From Psychromonas marina (GTDB lineage Bacteria > Pseudomonadota > Gammaproteobacteria > Enterobacterales > Psychromonadaceae), in assembly GCF_030161115.1 (NCBI RefSeq), contig NZ_BSPQ01000013.1:372001-436000 (forward strand): 64,000 nt of DNA, written 5' to 3'. The translations under genes were made by a program, and so were the position numbers. A model generated the notes under the pieces. It was not told where the DNA came from. It made no database searches and saw only the letters and a list, made by a program, of their open reading frames with translations. Of the stretch, positions 50,594 through 61,659 are shown one piece after another (the first letter of the stretch is position 1; every line of letters starts with the position of its first letter).

Positions 50594-52954
50594 TTATCCT
50601 TTTTTTTGCAAAAAAACGGTTGATAATGGAGGTAAATCTACAACTAACGAGTGAGGTTTACCTTGCCATTCTTGCTCTGTTGCAACAAACACACCTAATG
50701 TATCGCCCATTGGGAAGTTACTGCCCCAATAAAAGTGACTATCGGTATTTAAAATAACTTCATAGTCACCCGGTTCAGTAACCGGTACACGGTATCCTTC
50801 ACGTGGAATAGGTGTGAAGTTTGATAAACAGATAATCTGCTTATCTTGCGCTGCATTGGTTCGCATAAATGAGAAAACACTGTTTTCGCCATCACTATGA
50901 TCTAACCATTCAAAGCCTGCAGTATCGTAATCTAACTCGTAGAAAGCACCATTATCTTTATAAAGATGGTTTAAGTCTTTAATCAGTTGTTGCTGTCCAG
51001 CATGTTTATCAAACTCAAGCAGTTCCCAATCTAAGCTGCCATCATGGTTCCATTCACGGCTTTGCGCAATTTCGGCGCCCATAAAGTTCAATTTTTTACC
51101 CGGGTGTGCATACATATAACCTGCGTAGGCACGTAAATTCGCCGCAGCTTGCCATTCGTCACCCGGCATTTTATCGATCATACTTTTCTTGCCATGCACA
51201 ACTTCATCATGAGAAATAGGTAATACAAAATGTTCATTGTAATGATATACCATTGAAAAAGTCATTTCGTGGTGATGATATTTACGATACATCGGGTCTT
51301 GCTGAACATAACTTAACGTATCATGCATCCAGCCCATATTCCATTTGAAGCCAAAACCTAGACCACCTTCAAATGTAGGTTTAGAAACCCCTGCAAAGGC
51401 CGTTGACTCTTCAGCAATAGTCATCGCATTTGGGTATTGTGCATAAACTTCTTCGTTAAACCATTTCAATAAGCTAATTGCTTCATAGTTATGGTTACCG
51501 CCATCAACATTAGGTACCCATTCACCTTCGTCACGCGAGTAATCCCAATAAAGCATTGAGGCAACTGCATCGACACGCAGGCCATCAACATGGAATTTAT
51601 CAAGCCAAATTAATGCACTTGCCACCAAGAATTGACGCACATTATCGCGACCAAAGTCGTAGATATATGAGTTCCAATCTGGATGCCAACCACGACGCGG
51701 GTCTTCGTATTCGTACAATGGTGTACCATCGAAACGTGCTAAGCCATGTGGGTCTGAAGGAAAGTGAGCAGGTACCCAATCAACAATAATACCGATGCCA
51801 GCCTGATGAGCTTGGTCGATAAAATATTTCAGGTCATCTGCATTACCAAAACGACTGGTTGCGGCGAAAAGCCCAACTGGCTGATATCCCCATGATCCAT
51901 CAAATGGAAATTCAGAAATTGGCATCACTTCAAGATGTGTATAACCCATCTCCACTAAATAAGGGATCAGGTCTGCCGCAAGTTCACGGTAGCTGAGCAT
52001 GCGCTCAACACCCTCTTCATTTTTACGTTTCCAAGAACCTAAATGCACTTCATAAATACTCATCGCAGTAAAGCGTTTGTCACCTTTTTGCGAAGCACGC
52101 CATTCATCATCGTTCCATTGATACTTATCGTGGTCAACAACAATTGAAGAGTGTGATGGGTACTGTTCAGCCTGAAAACCAACAGGATCAGCTTTATGTG
52201 GTAAACGATTACCTAAGCCATCTTTAAGCTCAAATTTATAAGCACAACCCGCTTGTAGCCCAGGAACAAATAGTACCCAATGACCACACCAACTGCGTTG
52301 CATTGGATTACGTTGTCCATCCCAATGGTTATGTTCAGTAATTAAACTAACACTAGATGCATTAGGTGCGTAAACGATAAAGCGCACTCCGCTAATAGAT
52401 AGCTCATGAGAAGTGACAGTTTTTAACTGTGCACCTAATGTTTTATAAACATTTTGTGGCGCTTCTTGTAGGGTAGATAAACCATCAAACGCGATATCGT
52501 GGAACTGGTAAGGATCTACAAAACGATGTTGCGCATCTTGATAATGTGCATTTAGTTCATAGTTGAACTTTTCTTTGGTATTAGGTAAAGATAACTCAAA
52601 TAGTCCTGCATCATCAATTTTAACCAATTCAGCAGTCGCTTTTTCTGCGCCTAACGCAAAGAATTCTACTTTTTGCGCATCAGGTAACCAAACGCGTAAA
52701 ACATAACCACCTGAAGTTGAAGGAATTAAACCTAATCGCTCAAATGGGTTATCTAATTTTGCTTCTTTTAATAAGCCAATTAAAGACGCATGCTCAACAT
52801 GTAAGGCTTCCTGTGTTGATGCTGTTGAAACAGGAATTTTCTTACTTACTGTTTTTTTTACAGCCGTTTTTTTAGAAACAACATTTTTAGCGATTGTTTT
52901 TTTAGGCGCTGCTTTTTTAGGCGTTGCTTTTTTTACGTTCGGTTTTTTACTCAC
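50594..52954 (-). CDS. glgB: Glycogen branching enzyme with Lys-doublet N-terminal tail
   Basis: GlgB creates alpha-1,6 branches in glycogen. The 786-residue protein has the normal enzyme core: CBM48 modules, DWVPAHFP, nucleophile in VDGLRVDAVASMLYWDY (near residue 460), acid/base in IAEESTAF and the third acid in ISHDEVVHGKKS. It is about 58 residues longer than E. coli GlgB, because of an N-terminal tail in which KK (once K alone) recurs every five residues at 3, 8, 13, 18, 23, 28, 33 and 38, separated by Ala, Thr, Val, Pro and Ser, like histone H1-type tails. The tail has no role I know in this family. Confidence 0.93.
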   Translation of the reverse strand: MSKKPNVKKATPKKAAPKKTIAKNVVSKKTAVKKTVSKKIPVSTASTQEALHVEHASLIGLLKEAKLDNPFERLGLIPSTSGGYVLRVWLPDAQKVEFFALGAEKATAELVKIDDAGLFELSLPNTKEKFNYELNAHYQDAQHRFVDPYQFHDIAFDGLSTLQEAPQNVYKTLGAQLKTVTSHELSISGVRFIVYAPNASSVSLITEHNHWDGQRNPMQRSWCGHWVLFVPGLQAGCAYKFELKDGLGNRLPHKADPVGFQAEQYPSHSSIVVDHDKYQWNDDEWRASQKGDKRFTAMSIYEVHLGSWKRKNEEGVERMLSYRELAADLIPYLVEMGYTHLEVMPISEFPFDGSWGYQPVGLFAATSRFGNADDLKYFIDQAHQAGIGIIVDWVPAHFPSDPHGLARFDGTPLYEYEDPRRGWHPDWNSYIYDFGRDNVRQFLVASALIWLDKFHVDGLRVDAVASMLYWDYSRDEGEWVPNVDGGNHNYEAISLLKWFNEEVYAQYPNAMTIAEESTAFAGVSKPTFEGGLGFGFKWNMGWMHDTLSYVQQDPMYRKYHHHEMTFSMVYHYNEHFVLPISHDEVVHGKKSMIDKMPGDEWQAAANLRAYAGYMYAHPGKKLNFMGAEIAQSREWNHDGSLDWELLEFDKHAGQQQLIKDLNHLYKDNGAFYELDYDTAGFEWLDHSDGENSVFSFMRTNAAQDKQIICLSNFTPIPREGYRVPVTEPGDYEVILNTDSHFYWGSNFPMGDTLGVFVATEQEWQGKPHSLVVDLPPLSTVFLQKKG

Positions 52955-52982
52955 TTTTTTATCCCTAATATTAATAGCCTAA

Positions 52983-55187
52983 TTATTTCAAAGATGCTTC
53001 TTTACGTGCATGGGTTAAATTTTCTAACAATCCTTTTATCTGTTCGTTAGCAAACAGCTGTTCAAGGTTATGGCTTAACTTACGTTGCCAGTTTCTATAT
53101 TCTTCATTGGTACCAGGTACATTAACGGGATCATCCATCTCTAGAAAATCTTCAAGTTGTAAACTGAGTAATGCCGCATTACCTTTTGCCAAATGTGCCT
53201 GCATCGAGAAGTTTAAACATTGCTCCATTCCCGTTGTTGTTGCATCACGGTTATAGTGTTCAGGTAAACTGTTATGTCCGTGTAAGCTATTCAAAATTTG
53301 CTGCTTACAGAAAACACGATCATCCATTAATTTGTTTAACACTTCTTGATCAGGATACACACCTAACTCTTTACCAAGATGTAAATCATCACAATGCCAA
53401 TACCCTTTTATCGTTGGCATATCATGTGTTGAAAGTGTTGCCATCGCTTGCTGTTTATAATGCGCAGGTGAAATATATCCGCCATCATCAGCTTGCTCAA
53501 AAAAGAATACTTTATAAGAATAAACACCCGCCTCTTCTAATAAAACATCAATTCCTTCTGGTACCGTACCTAAATCTTCGCCGATCACTAAACACTGATT
53601 ACGTTGGCTCTCTAGTGCTAATAAGTTCAGCAGATCTTGTACTGGATAATAAATATACGCACCGGCTATTGCTGAAGCACCTTCAGGTACCCACCAAAGG
53701 CGTAATAATGCCATCACATGGTCAATACGTAAGGCACCACAATGGCTCATATTTGATTTTAATAGATCGATAAATGGTTGATAACCCATTTTATAGAGTT
53801 GATCTGGAGAGATCGGTGGTAAGCCCCAACATTGTCCTAATGGGCCTAAAATATCAGGTGGCGCGCCGACACTAACTTGTTCACAGTAAAGGGAGTGATT
53901 AGCCCATATTTCTGAGCTTCCTTTACCAACACCTACCGCTAAATCACGATAAATACCTAATGTCATGCCTAATTATTTCGCTAATTGATCTGCTTCTTCA
54001 AGCTGTAACTCAGCAACCCATTGGCAATAACACCAAAACATAACTTCTTGTTTATTAGATTCGATCCAAGCTTGCGTACCTTCACTTTGAAATGATTGAA
54101 AATGCTCAGGCCACGCAGGCCAACCCCAGAGCGTTTGATCTTCATTTAAAAATTTAAACTGCAATGCGTCATAGCTTGCTTGGTGTATCAATGACTCATC
54201 TTTCTCTTCAACATACTGGTTGAATTCACTTAAGCGCGATTCACTTTCGACACTGCCATTGTTTAAATTACCAAATAATTTACGCAACACTTCAAGTTTT
54301 AGTGTCGTAACAGCTTCATAATTCACCCATTTTGTGTCACGTAACTCTGCTAGCTGTTCTTTAAATGCTTGACCATTGACCACATCTTGAAGGGCTTTAT
54401 CATGTTTAAACTCTTCAATATTAGTTAAGTCACTATATAGTATATTCAACCATTTACGTGATGAAGGGCTATATGGGCTGGCGTTATTTGGCTGGGCAGG
54501 AGAAAGTGCATGTATTGGGTTTAAACCAATAAAATCACCACCGTTAGCAGCTGTATTTTTAAGTAACATTTTAAGATCGCTAAAATCGCCAATCCCCCAA
54601 TTGTTTTCACTTTTAATACAGTACAGCTGTACGCTTGTTCCCCATATTTTTTTGCCTTCTTGCATCGCTTTAGGTGTAAAACATGCTGTTGGCGTAATAA
54701 TTAAAGACATTGTTGCCAGTGCCTCTTCATTACCCTTTTCAAAGACTTCAAGGAGATGATAACCCAATGGAAAATCAGATTTTAACTGTATTTGATAACA
54801 TTGGAATTCAATATCAGAAATTTCATTTACTGCAACAAGCGGGAACCCCGTCGCTGTAATCGTTTCTTTAATCAAGCGTTTATCTTCAGTAGTCACCTGG
54901 TAAATTAGCGCATCAGTAACAAAATCGATAGGCAGACAAATATCAATCGTGTAGCTATCTGATTTTTGTGCAACGGTGACAGGAGGAAGAAGTGATAACC
55001 AATGTTTTTTCTCTTCTTCTTGATAATGACCAAGCAATTGCTGTTCATCATCTGCATCATAACCCATCTTGTTAATGAGGTTTTTCACATGCTCTTCGGA
55101 AGCAATAGCAGGATTCCCCCAGGCATCAACAAAATTGGGATCAATACCTTTTAATTCCATAAACTTATCTAAACTAGAACGGGTCAT
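52983..55187 (-). pseudogene. malQ: 4-alpha-glucanotransferase (amylomaltase), interrupted by an in-frame TAA
   Basis: MalQ (GH77) disproportionates maltodextrins. The open frame runs from ATG 55187 (Shine-Dalgarno AAGGTG 5 bases before it; an upstream in-frame ATG at 55232 is less likely) to 52983, about 735 codons, but has TAA at 53975-53973. The same frame resumes at once (Leu-Gly-Met-Thr-Leu-Gly-Ile-Tyr-Arg), homologous to intact MalQ, so this is a single nonsense codon with no frame change. The N-terminal part is about 404 residues. The C-terminal part holds all three catalytic acids: RIDH, GEDLGT and THDMP (residues 82, 130 and 182 counted from the Met at 53966). Reinitiation two codons after the stop is possible but would give barrel fragments. 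Confidence 0.85.
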
Positions 55188-55496
55188 ATAACACCTTATA
55201 ATTATTCTTATATATGCTGCTTTAATCAGCATTAGATTAACATTTGATTAATACCAGAACATTTATACCATATTTTGATGTGCTGTGAATTCATTATAAA
55301 AAGAAAAACAGCCGTAAAGAGCAAGCAGCTTTAAAAACATCACTATTTAATGATATATAACAACTAATATTAAGAGAGTATTCATCGATTAGACATTTCT
55401 CTTTCATAAATCGACACACCATAATAAAGTAAAATAATTTTCTGCTAGCTCATTGTTACAATTTTTTACGTTACTACTCATTACAAAGGTAAATAT

Positions 55497-56390
55497 ATGA
55501 TCTCACACCTCTCTTTAACTAAAACTGATACCGTTTCTCCTTCAATTAGCCTACAAACTGATAGTAATGGCTTTGAATTTTTAATCATTGAGCATGATAA
55601 ATTAAGTGCTGCACTGACATTACATGGCGGCCACCTTATCCATTTTCAAAAAACAGGTCAGCAACCTATTATCTGGTTAAGTAAAAGTGCAATTTTTGAT
55701 AAAAATAAAGCTATTCGAGGTGGCGTGCCTATCTGTTGGCCTTGGTTTGGTCCTGCCGGTCCTGAACTAGGTGAAGGTTTACCTGCTCATGGTTTTGCAC
55801 GTACTAGTAAATGGGCATTAGATAATGTGCAAGAGTCTGTAGAGGGAGTCATAATCGATCTTAAATTAAACAGCAATAATGAAACACTAAAACTATGGCC
55901 TTATGAATTTGAACTGACATTACAAATAACCTTGAATGAACAATTGAAATTAGAATTGATTACTGAAAACAAAAGTGACTTACCACTGACTTACCGTAGT
56001 GCACTTCATACCTACCTTAATATTAGCGCACCAGAAGCCATTCATTTATCTGGACTTAATAAGCAATTTTATAACTCCCTTAATAATAAATGCCTAGAAA
56101 CTGGCGATACAACACTATTGATTGACCAAGCAATTGATTCTATCTACAAAAAGGCCAATACCGAGATCATGCTTAAGGATCAACAATTTCAACAAACATT
56201 AACTATCGTCAATACCGGTAATGATTCCGAGGTTGTTTGGTCTCCTTGGGTCGAGGGAGCAGCAGCTTTTGCAGATATGCCAGATAATGGCTATCAAACC
56301 ATGCTTTGTATTGAGTCAGCAATTACACAAGGAGATGGCCAGCAAGTGAAAGCAGGTGAAAAACATAGTTTAACAACCTTAATTAAGTAA
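55497..56390 (+). CDS. yeaD: D-hexose-6-phosphate mutarotase (YeaD type)
   Basis: YeaD-type enzymes interconvert the anomers of glucose 6-phosphate and related hexose phosphates. The 297-residue aldose-1-epimerase-fold protein has GGHLIHFQKTG, RGGVPICWPWFGP (phosphate and substrate loop), LPAHGFARTSKW with the catalytic histidine, and the catalytic glutamate region near MLCIESAI. In E. coli yeaD follows gapA; here it precedes gapA by 394 bp on the same strand. Confidence 0.9.
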   Translation: MISHLSLTKTDTVSPSISLQTDSNGFEFLIIEHDKLSAALTLHGGHLIHFQKTGQQPIIWLSKSAIFDKNKAIRGGVPICWPWFGPAGPELGEGLPAHGFARTSKWALDNVQESVEGVIIDLKLNSNNETLKLWPYEFELTLQITLNEQLKLELITENKSDLPLTYRSALHTYLNISAPEAIHLSGLNKQFYNSLNNKCLETGDTTLLIDQAIDSIYKKANTEIMLKDQQFQQTLTIVNTGNDSEVVWSPWVEGAAAFADMPDNGYQTMLCIESAITQGDGQQVKAGEKHSLTTLIK

Positions 56391-58470
<2,080 letters not shown>

Positions 58471-58622
58471 TCTACGTGCTAAACTGAATATTAATCAACC
58501 ATCTTTTACTTACACATAATAAACAGTAACTTATAAAATTAGCATACTTATTATACAGCGCATCTTAACAAGGTTAATGAAGATATTTAAACGTTCAATT
58601 TACGTAAATAAACTATTCACAC

Positions 58623-58665
58623 AGTGATCAACATCACCCATGTCATACTATAAATCTATTACAAT
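58623..58665 (+). promoter_or_regulatory. LysR gene promoter with CRP/FNR-type dyad
   Basis: AGTGA-TCAACA-TCACC (58623-58638) matches eight of ten CRP bases, and its core TGATCAACATCA also resembles an FNR dyad. A -10 TACAAT at 58660-58665 predicts a start near 58672, putting the dyad centre at -41.5. Which regulator binds cannot be decided by eye. Confidence 0.5.
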
Positions 58666-58706
58666 GCGCCTATTATAGAAATTACCTATTTACAATGAGG
58701 GCAACT

Positions 58707-59630
58707 ATGTTCAAATTAATGCTTCAATTTATTCAGGTGGCAAAAGCTCAAAATGTCACTCAAGCAGCAAGCGTACTGTGCTTAAGCCAACCGACATTAA
58801 GCCATAATATGCACAAATTAGAGGACAAGCTTGATACAAAGCTGTTTAATCGAACTTCTAAAGGTATCAAACTTACTCAAAGCGGTGAGTTACTGTATGA
58901 GCAAGCTAAAATGATGCAACACTTATATGAAAACACACTGATTAAGCTAGAAAAGAACAAGCTAAGACACCACACAGAGTTAAAAATAGGCTGTGGGGAT
59001 GCGTGGTGGAACCTTTTTATTAGAGATTCTGTACGAGATTTCAGAAATGATTTTCCTCACAGCAACATCGCGATTGATGTAGGTGATCACTTACATTTAA
59101 TGAGCTTGCTACTTAGTGGTGATATCAATATTTTTGTTGGTCATGAAATATTGGGGCTAGCAAAATATGAAGATGTACTTTTTCATCCTCTTTTTATTAA
59201 TGTTGATGAAGTTTTTGTCAGAAAAGGACACCCCCTATTGGGCCAATTGTGTGACAATGAAGATCTTGCACGCTTCCCTACTATTGCATTAAGAACACCA
59301 AATCAACGTTTCGTTCATTTGCAAAATCAAACGCCGGAACTGCGTTCTTTTGATAAGCTACATTACCTCCAAGAAAAAGTGACTTATCAAACTAACTCAT
59401 TATTAACGGCATTAGATCTATTACAAGATAGCGATGCGATATTCCCCTACCCTTCTGGTATGAAAAGCTACTTTTCAACCTTTGATATTGTGACATTAAA
59501 AATGCCAGAACACTTTAATCGCTCTTCAGTTGGTGTTTATCTGCATAAAGATAAAAAACAAGACCAACAAGCGATGGCATTGCTCGCACAGTTCAGAGAG
59601 ATGATAAAAAACACACCTAATATCACTTAA
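58707..59630 (+). CDS. LysR-family transcriptional regulator
   Basis: A 307-residue regulator with an N-terminal winged helix-turn-helix (about 1-60: VTQAASVLCLSQPTLSHNMHKLEDKLDTKLFNRTSKGIKLTQSG) and a substrate-binding domain (about 90-300). An ATG four codons earlier (58695) is possible, but GAGGG (58697-58701) is ideally placed for the ATG at 58707. The gene is convergent with the two alpha-glucosidases, 256 bp away, and near gapA; its targets are not known. It is not the HTH part missing from the decayed LysR gene near 45 kb, because it is complete. Confidence 0.88.
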   Translation: MFKLMLQFIQVAKAQNVTQAASVLCLSQPTLSHNMHKLEDKLDTKLFNRTSKGIKLTQSGELLYEQAKMMQHLYENTLIKLEKNKLRHHTELKIGCGDAWWNLFIRDSVRDFRNDFPHSNIAIDVGDHLHLMSLLLSGDINIFVGHEILGLAKYEDVLFHPLFINVDEVFVRKGHPLLGQLCDNEDLARFPTIALRTPNQRFVHLQNQTPELRSFDKLHYLQEKVTYQTNSLLTALDLLQDSDAIFPYPSGMKSYFSTFDIVTLKMPEHFNRSSVGVYLHKDKKQDQQAMALLAQFREMIKNTPNIT

Positions 59631-59831
59631 ACCTCTGAACAACTCTACTGATAACACCCAAGGTGTAATACCACATTTTTAAAAGGATTGGTATTTCACT
59701 TTGAATACTTACCCAACTAGATAATGAAATAATTTGTTTATTAAAATAGCCATTTCAACGTTTTTTTCAGATAAAATTAGCGCATAAATTTAATCGAGTT
59801 AGATAACCAATATCACTATCCTTTAACGCAA

Positions 59832-59860
59832 AAAGGCCACTTAATATGTAAGTGGCCTTT
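59832..59860 (-). terminator. Terminator between LysR gene and alpha-glucosidase
   Basis: An 11-bp stem AAAGGCCACTT / AAGTGGCCTTT with a 7-base loop. On the minus strand it is followed by TTTTTG and ends the glucosidase transcript 27 bp after the stop; on the plus strand only a weak T-run follows. Confidence 0.8.
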
Positions 59861-59886
59861 GATTTAACGTCTGTTCAATTTATAAC

Positions 59887-61587
59887 TTAACAGCGATAGA
59901 TTCTTGTTTCGTAAGGGCGTAATACGAAGGTATTCGTTTGATCATGTGCCGTCACGGCATAGTTATTCAGCAATAGATGCTGACTATCTGGTATCCCCTT
60001 CTCACACTCAAACATCGCAAGAGATGCTGATAAATTACAGATGATGACAATTTTCTCATTACCTAACGTACGTGTGTAAGCATAAATTTGCTCGTTATCT
60101 TCTAATATCAGATCATAATCACCATATACTAATGCTGGTTCTGCTTTACGCAGGGCAATCATACGGCGATAAAAGTTATGAATTGAGCCAGAGTCTTTGA
60201 CTTGCTCTGCAACATTGATGCTCTTATAGTTAGGATTTACTTTAAGCCAAGGTTTTGCCGAGCTAAAGCCTGCATTAGCACTACCATCCCATTGCATAGG
60301 CGTACGAGAATTATCACGTCCAGTGCGTGCTAACAGATGCAAGATCTCTTGCTCAGGCATACCTTTTTCATGCAGTTCTGCATACTGGTTTTTAGCACCC
60401 ACACAATTAAAATCATCAATACTAGTAAACTCGGTATTTGTCATACCTATCTCTTGACCTTGATAGATAAAAGGTGTGCCTTGCATTAAAAAGTACATCA
60501 CGGCGAGTGACGTTGCACTTTCAAACCAATACTTCTCATCATCACCCCATTTAGAAACAATACGTGGAATATCATGGTTTTCTAGGAACAATGCATTCCA
60601 ACCTACATTTTCTAACCCTTTCTGCCAACGCGTAAAGGTCTCTTTCACTTTAATGACATCTAATTTTACATCTGGGTTTTCATCCCACAGTGCTAAGTGG
60701 TCAAACTGGAAAATCATATTAAAGCGCTGTTTATCCACACCTACCCAGTCATCAGCTTGGGCAACAGAAACACCATTAGCCTCACCTACCGTCATAACAT
60801 CATATTTTCTGAACGTTTTTTCACACATTTCATCAATGTAATCAAGAATACCATCAACGTTCATCATCTTATCCCAACAAGGCACATTGGTTAATCCATC
60901 TGGATTTGGCATGCTTGCAAGACCTGGTTCTTTTTTCATATGACTAATTGCGTCTACACGGAAACCATCAATGCCCTTATCTAACCACCAGTTGATCATT
61001 TTATAGATCGCCTCGCGGACTTCTTTATTTTCCCAGTTCAGATCAGGCTGTTTTGTAGAGAACAGGTGCATGTAATACTCGTCAGAAGTTTTCTCATGCT
61101 CCCATACAGATCCCTTGAAGATACTTTCCCAGTTATTCGGTTTAACACCTGGTTCTTCACTGTCACGCCAAATATACCAATCTCTTTTTGCACTATCTTT
61201 AGAAGACTTAGATTCTTCAAACCAAGGATGCTCATCTGAAGTATGGTTAACCACCAAGTCTAGAATCAATTTCATACCGCGTTCATGTACAGCGGCTAAT
61301 AATCGATCAAAATCTTCCATGGTACCGAACTCAGCCATGATCTCTTGATAGTCACTAATATCGTAACCATTATCATCATTAGGTGATTTGAACATCGGAC
61401 AGATCCAAATAACATCAATCCCCAGATCTTTTAAGTAATCAAGGCGCTCTGTGATGCCGTTAAGATCACCAATACCACTACCATTTGAATCCTGAAAGCT
61501 ACGAGGGTAAATTTGATAAGCGACAGCTTCCTTCCACCAATTTTTTTGATAGTGACTTGTTGTTGTTACATCATTTTTGTTTAGCAT
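59887..61587 (-). CDS. GH13_31 alpha-glucosidase, alpha-1,4-type by active-site residue
   Basis: A 566-residue cytoplasmic GH13 exo-alpha-glucosidase of the oligo-1,6-glucosidase/maltase group, with no signal peptide. Catalytic residues are nucleophile D212 (GFRVDAISH), acid/base E269 (TVGEAN) and D339 (ENHD). DLVVNHTSDEHPWF and QPDLNWEN are family motifs. The residue after the nucleophile is Ala (A213). In this subfamily Val there favours alpha-1,6 bonds, whereas Ala or Thr is found in alpha-1,4-preferring maltases. It is 72 bp downstream of its paralogue and ends in a clear terminator. Confidence 0.88.
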   Translation of the reverse strand: MLNKNDVTTTSHYQKNWWKEAVAYQIYPRSFQDSNGSGIGDLNGITERLDYLKDLGIDVIWICPMFKSPNDDNGYDISDYQEIMAEFGTMEDFDRLLAAVHERGMKLILDLVVNHTSDEHPWFEESKSSKDSAKRDWYIWRDSEEPGVKPNNWESIFKGSVWEHEKTSDEYYMHLFSTKQPDLNWENKEVREAIYKMINWWLDKGIDGFRVDAISHMKKEPGLASMPNPDGLTNVPCWDKMMNVDGILDYIDEMCEKTFRKYDVMTVGEANGVSVAQADDWVGVDKQRFNMIFQFDHLALWDENPDVKLDVIKVKETFTRWQKGLENVGWNALFLENHDIPRIVSKWGDDEKYWFESATSLAVMYFLMQGTPFIYQGQEIGMTNTEFTSIDDFNCVGAKNQYAELHEKGMPEQEILHLLARTGRDNSRTPMQWDGSANAGFSSAKPWLKVNPNYKSINVAEQVKDSGSIHNFYRRMIALRKAEPALVYGDYDLILEDNEQIYAYTRTLGNEKIVIICNLSASLAMFECEKGIPDSQHLLLNNYAVTAHDQTNTFVLRPYETRIYRC

Positions 61588-61659
61588 AATTTTAATCCAA
61601 TTAATTCTTTGTTAAGTTATGCCGAATTAATGTGTCGGCATAACAATGTTGTATTCGTT

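Noticed and set aside
53171-53773. 200-codon plus-strand frame opposite malQ
   Set aside because: Antisense shadow, Leu/His-rich, unrelated to any family; malQ homology on the other strand explains the DNA.
52983-55187. Two separate genes (N- and C-terminal MalQ halves)
   Set aside because: The frame is continuous across the TAA and both sides match one protein; no ribosome-binding site precedes the second ATG, so a single interrupted gene is simpler.
55188-55232. Upstream start of malQ at 55232
   Set aside because: The ATG at 55187 has AAGGTG at ideal distance and begins at the family N-terminus; the extra residues are unlike it.
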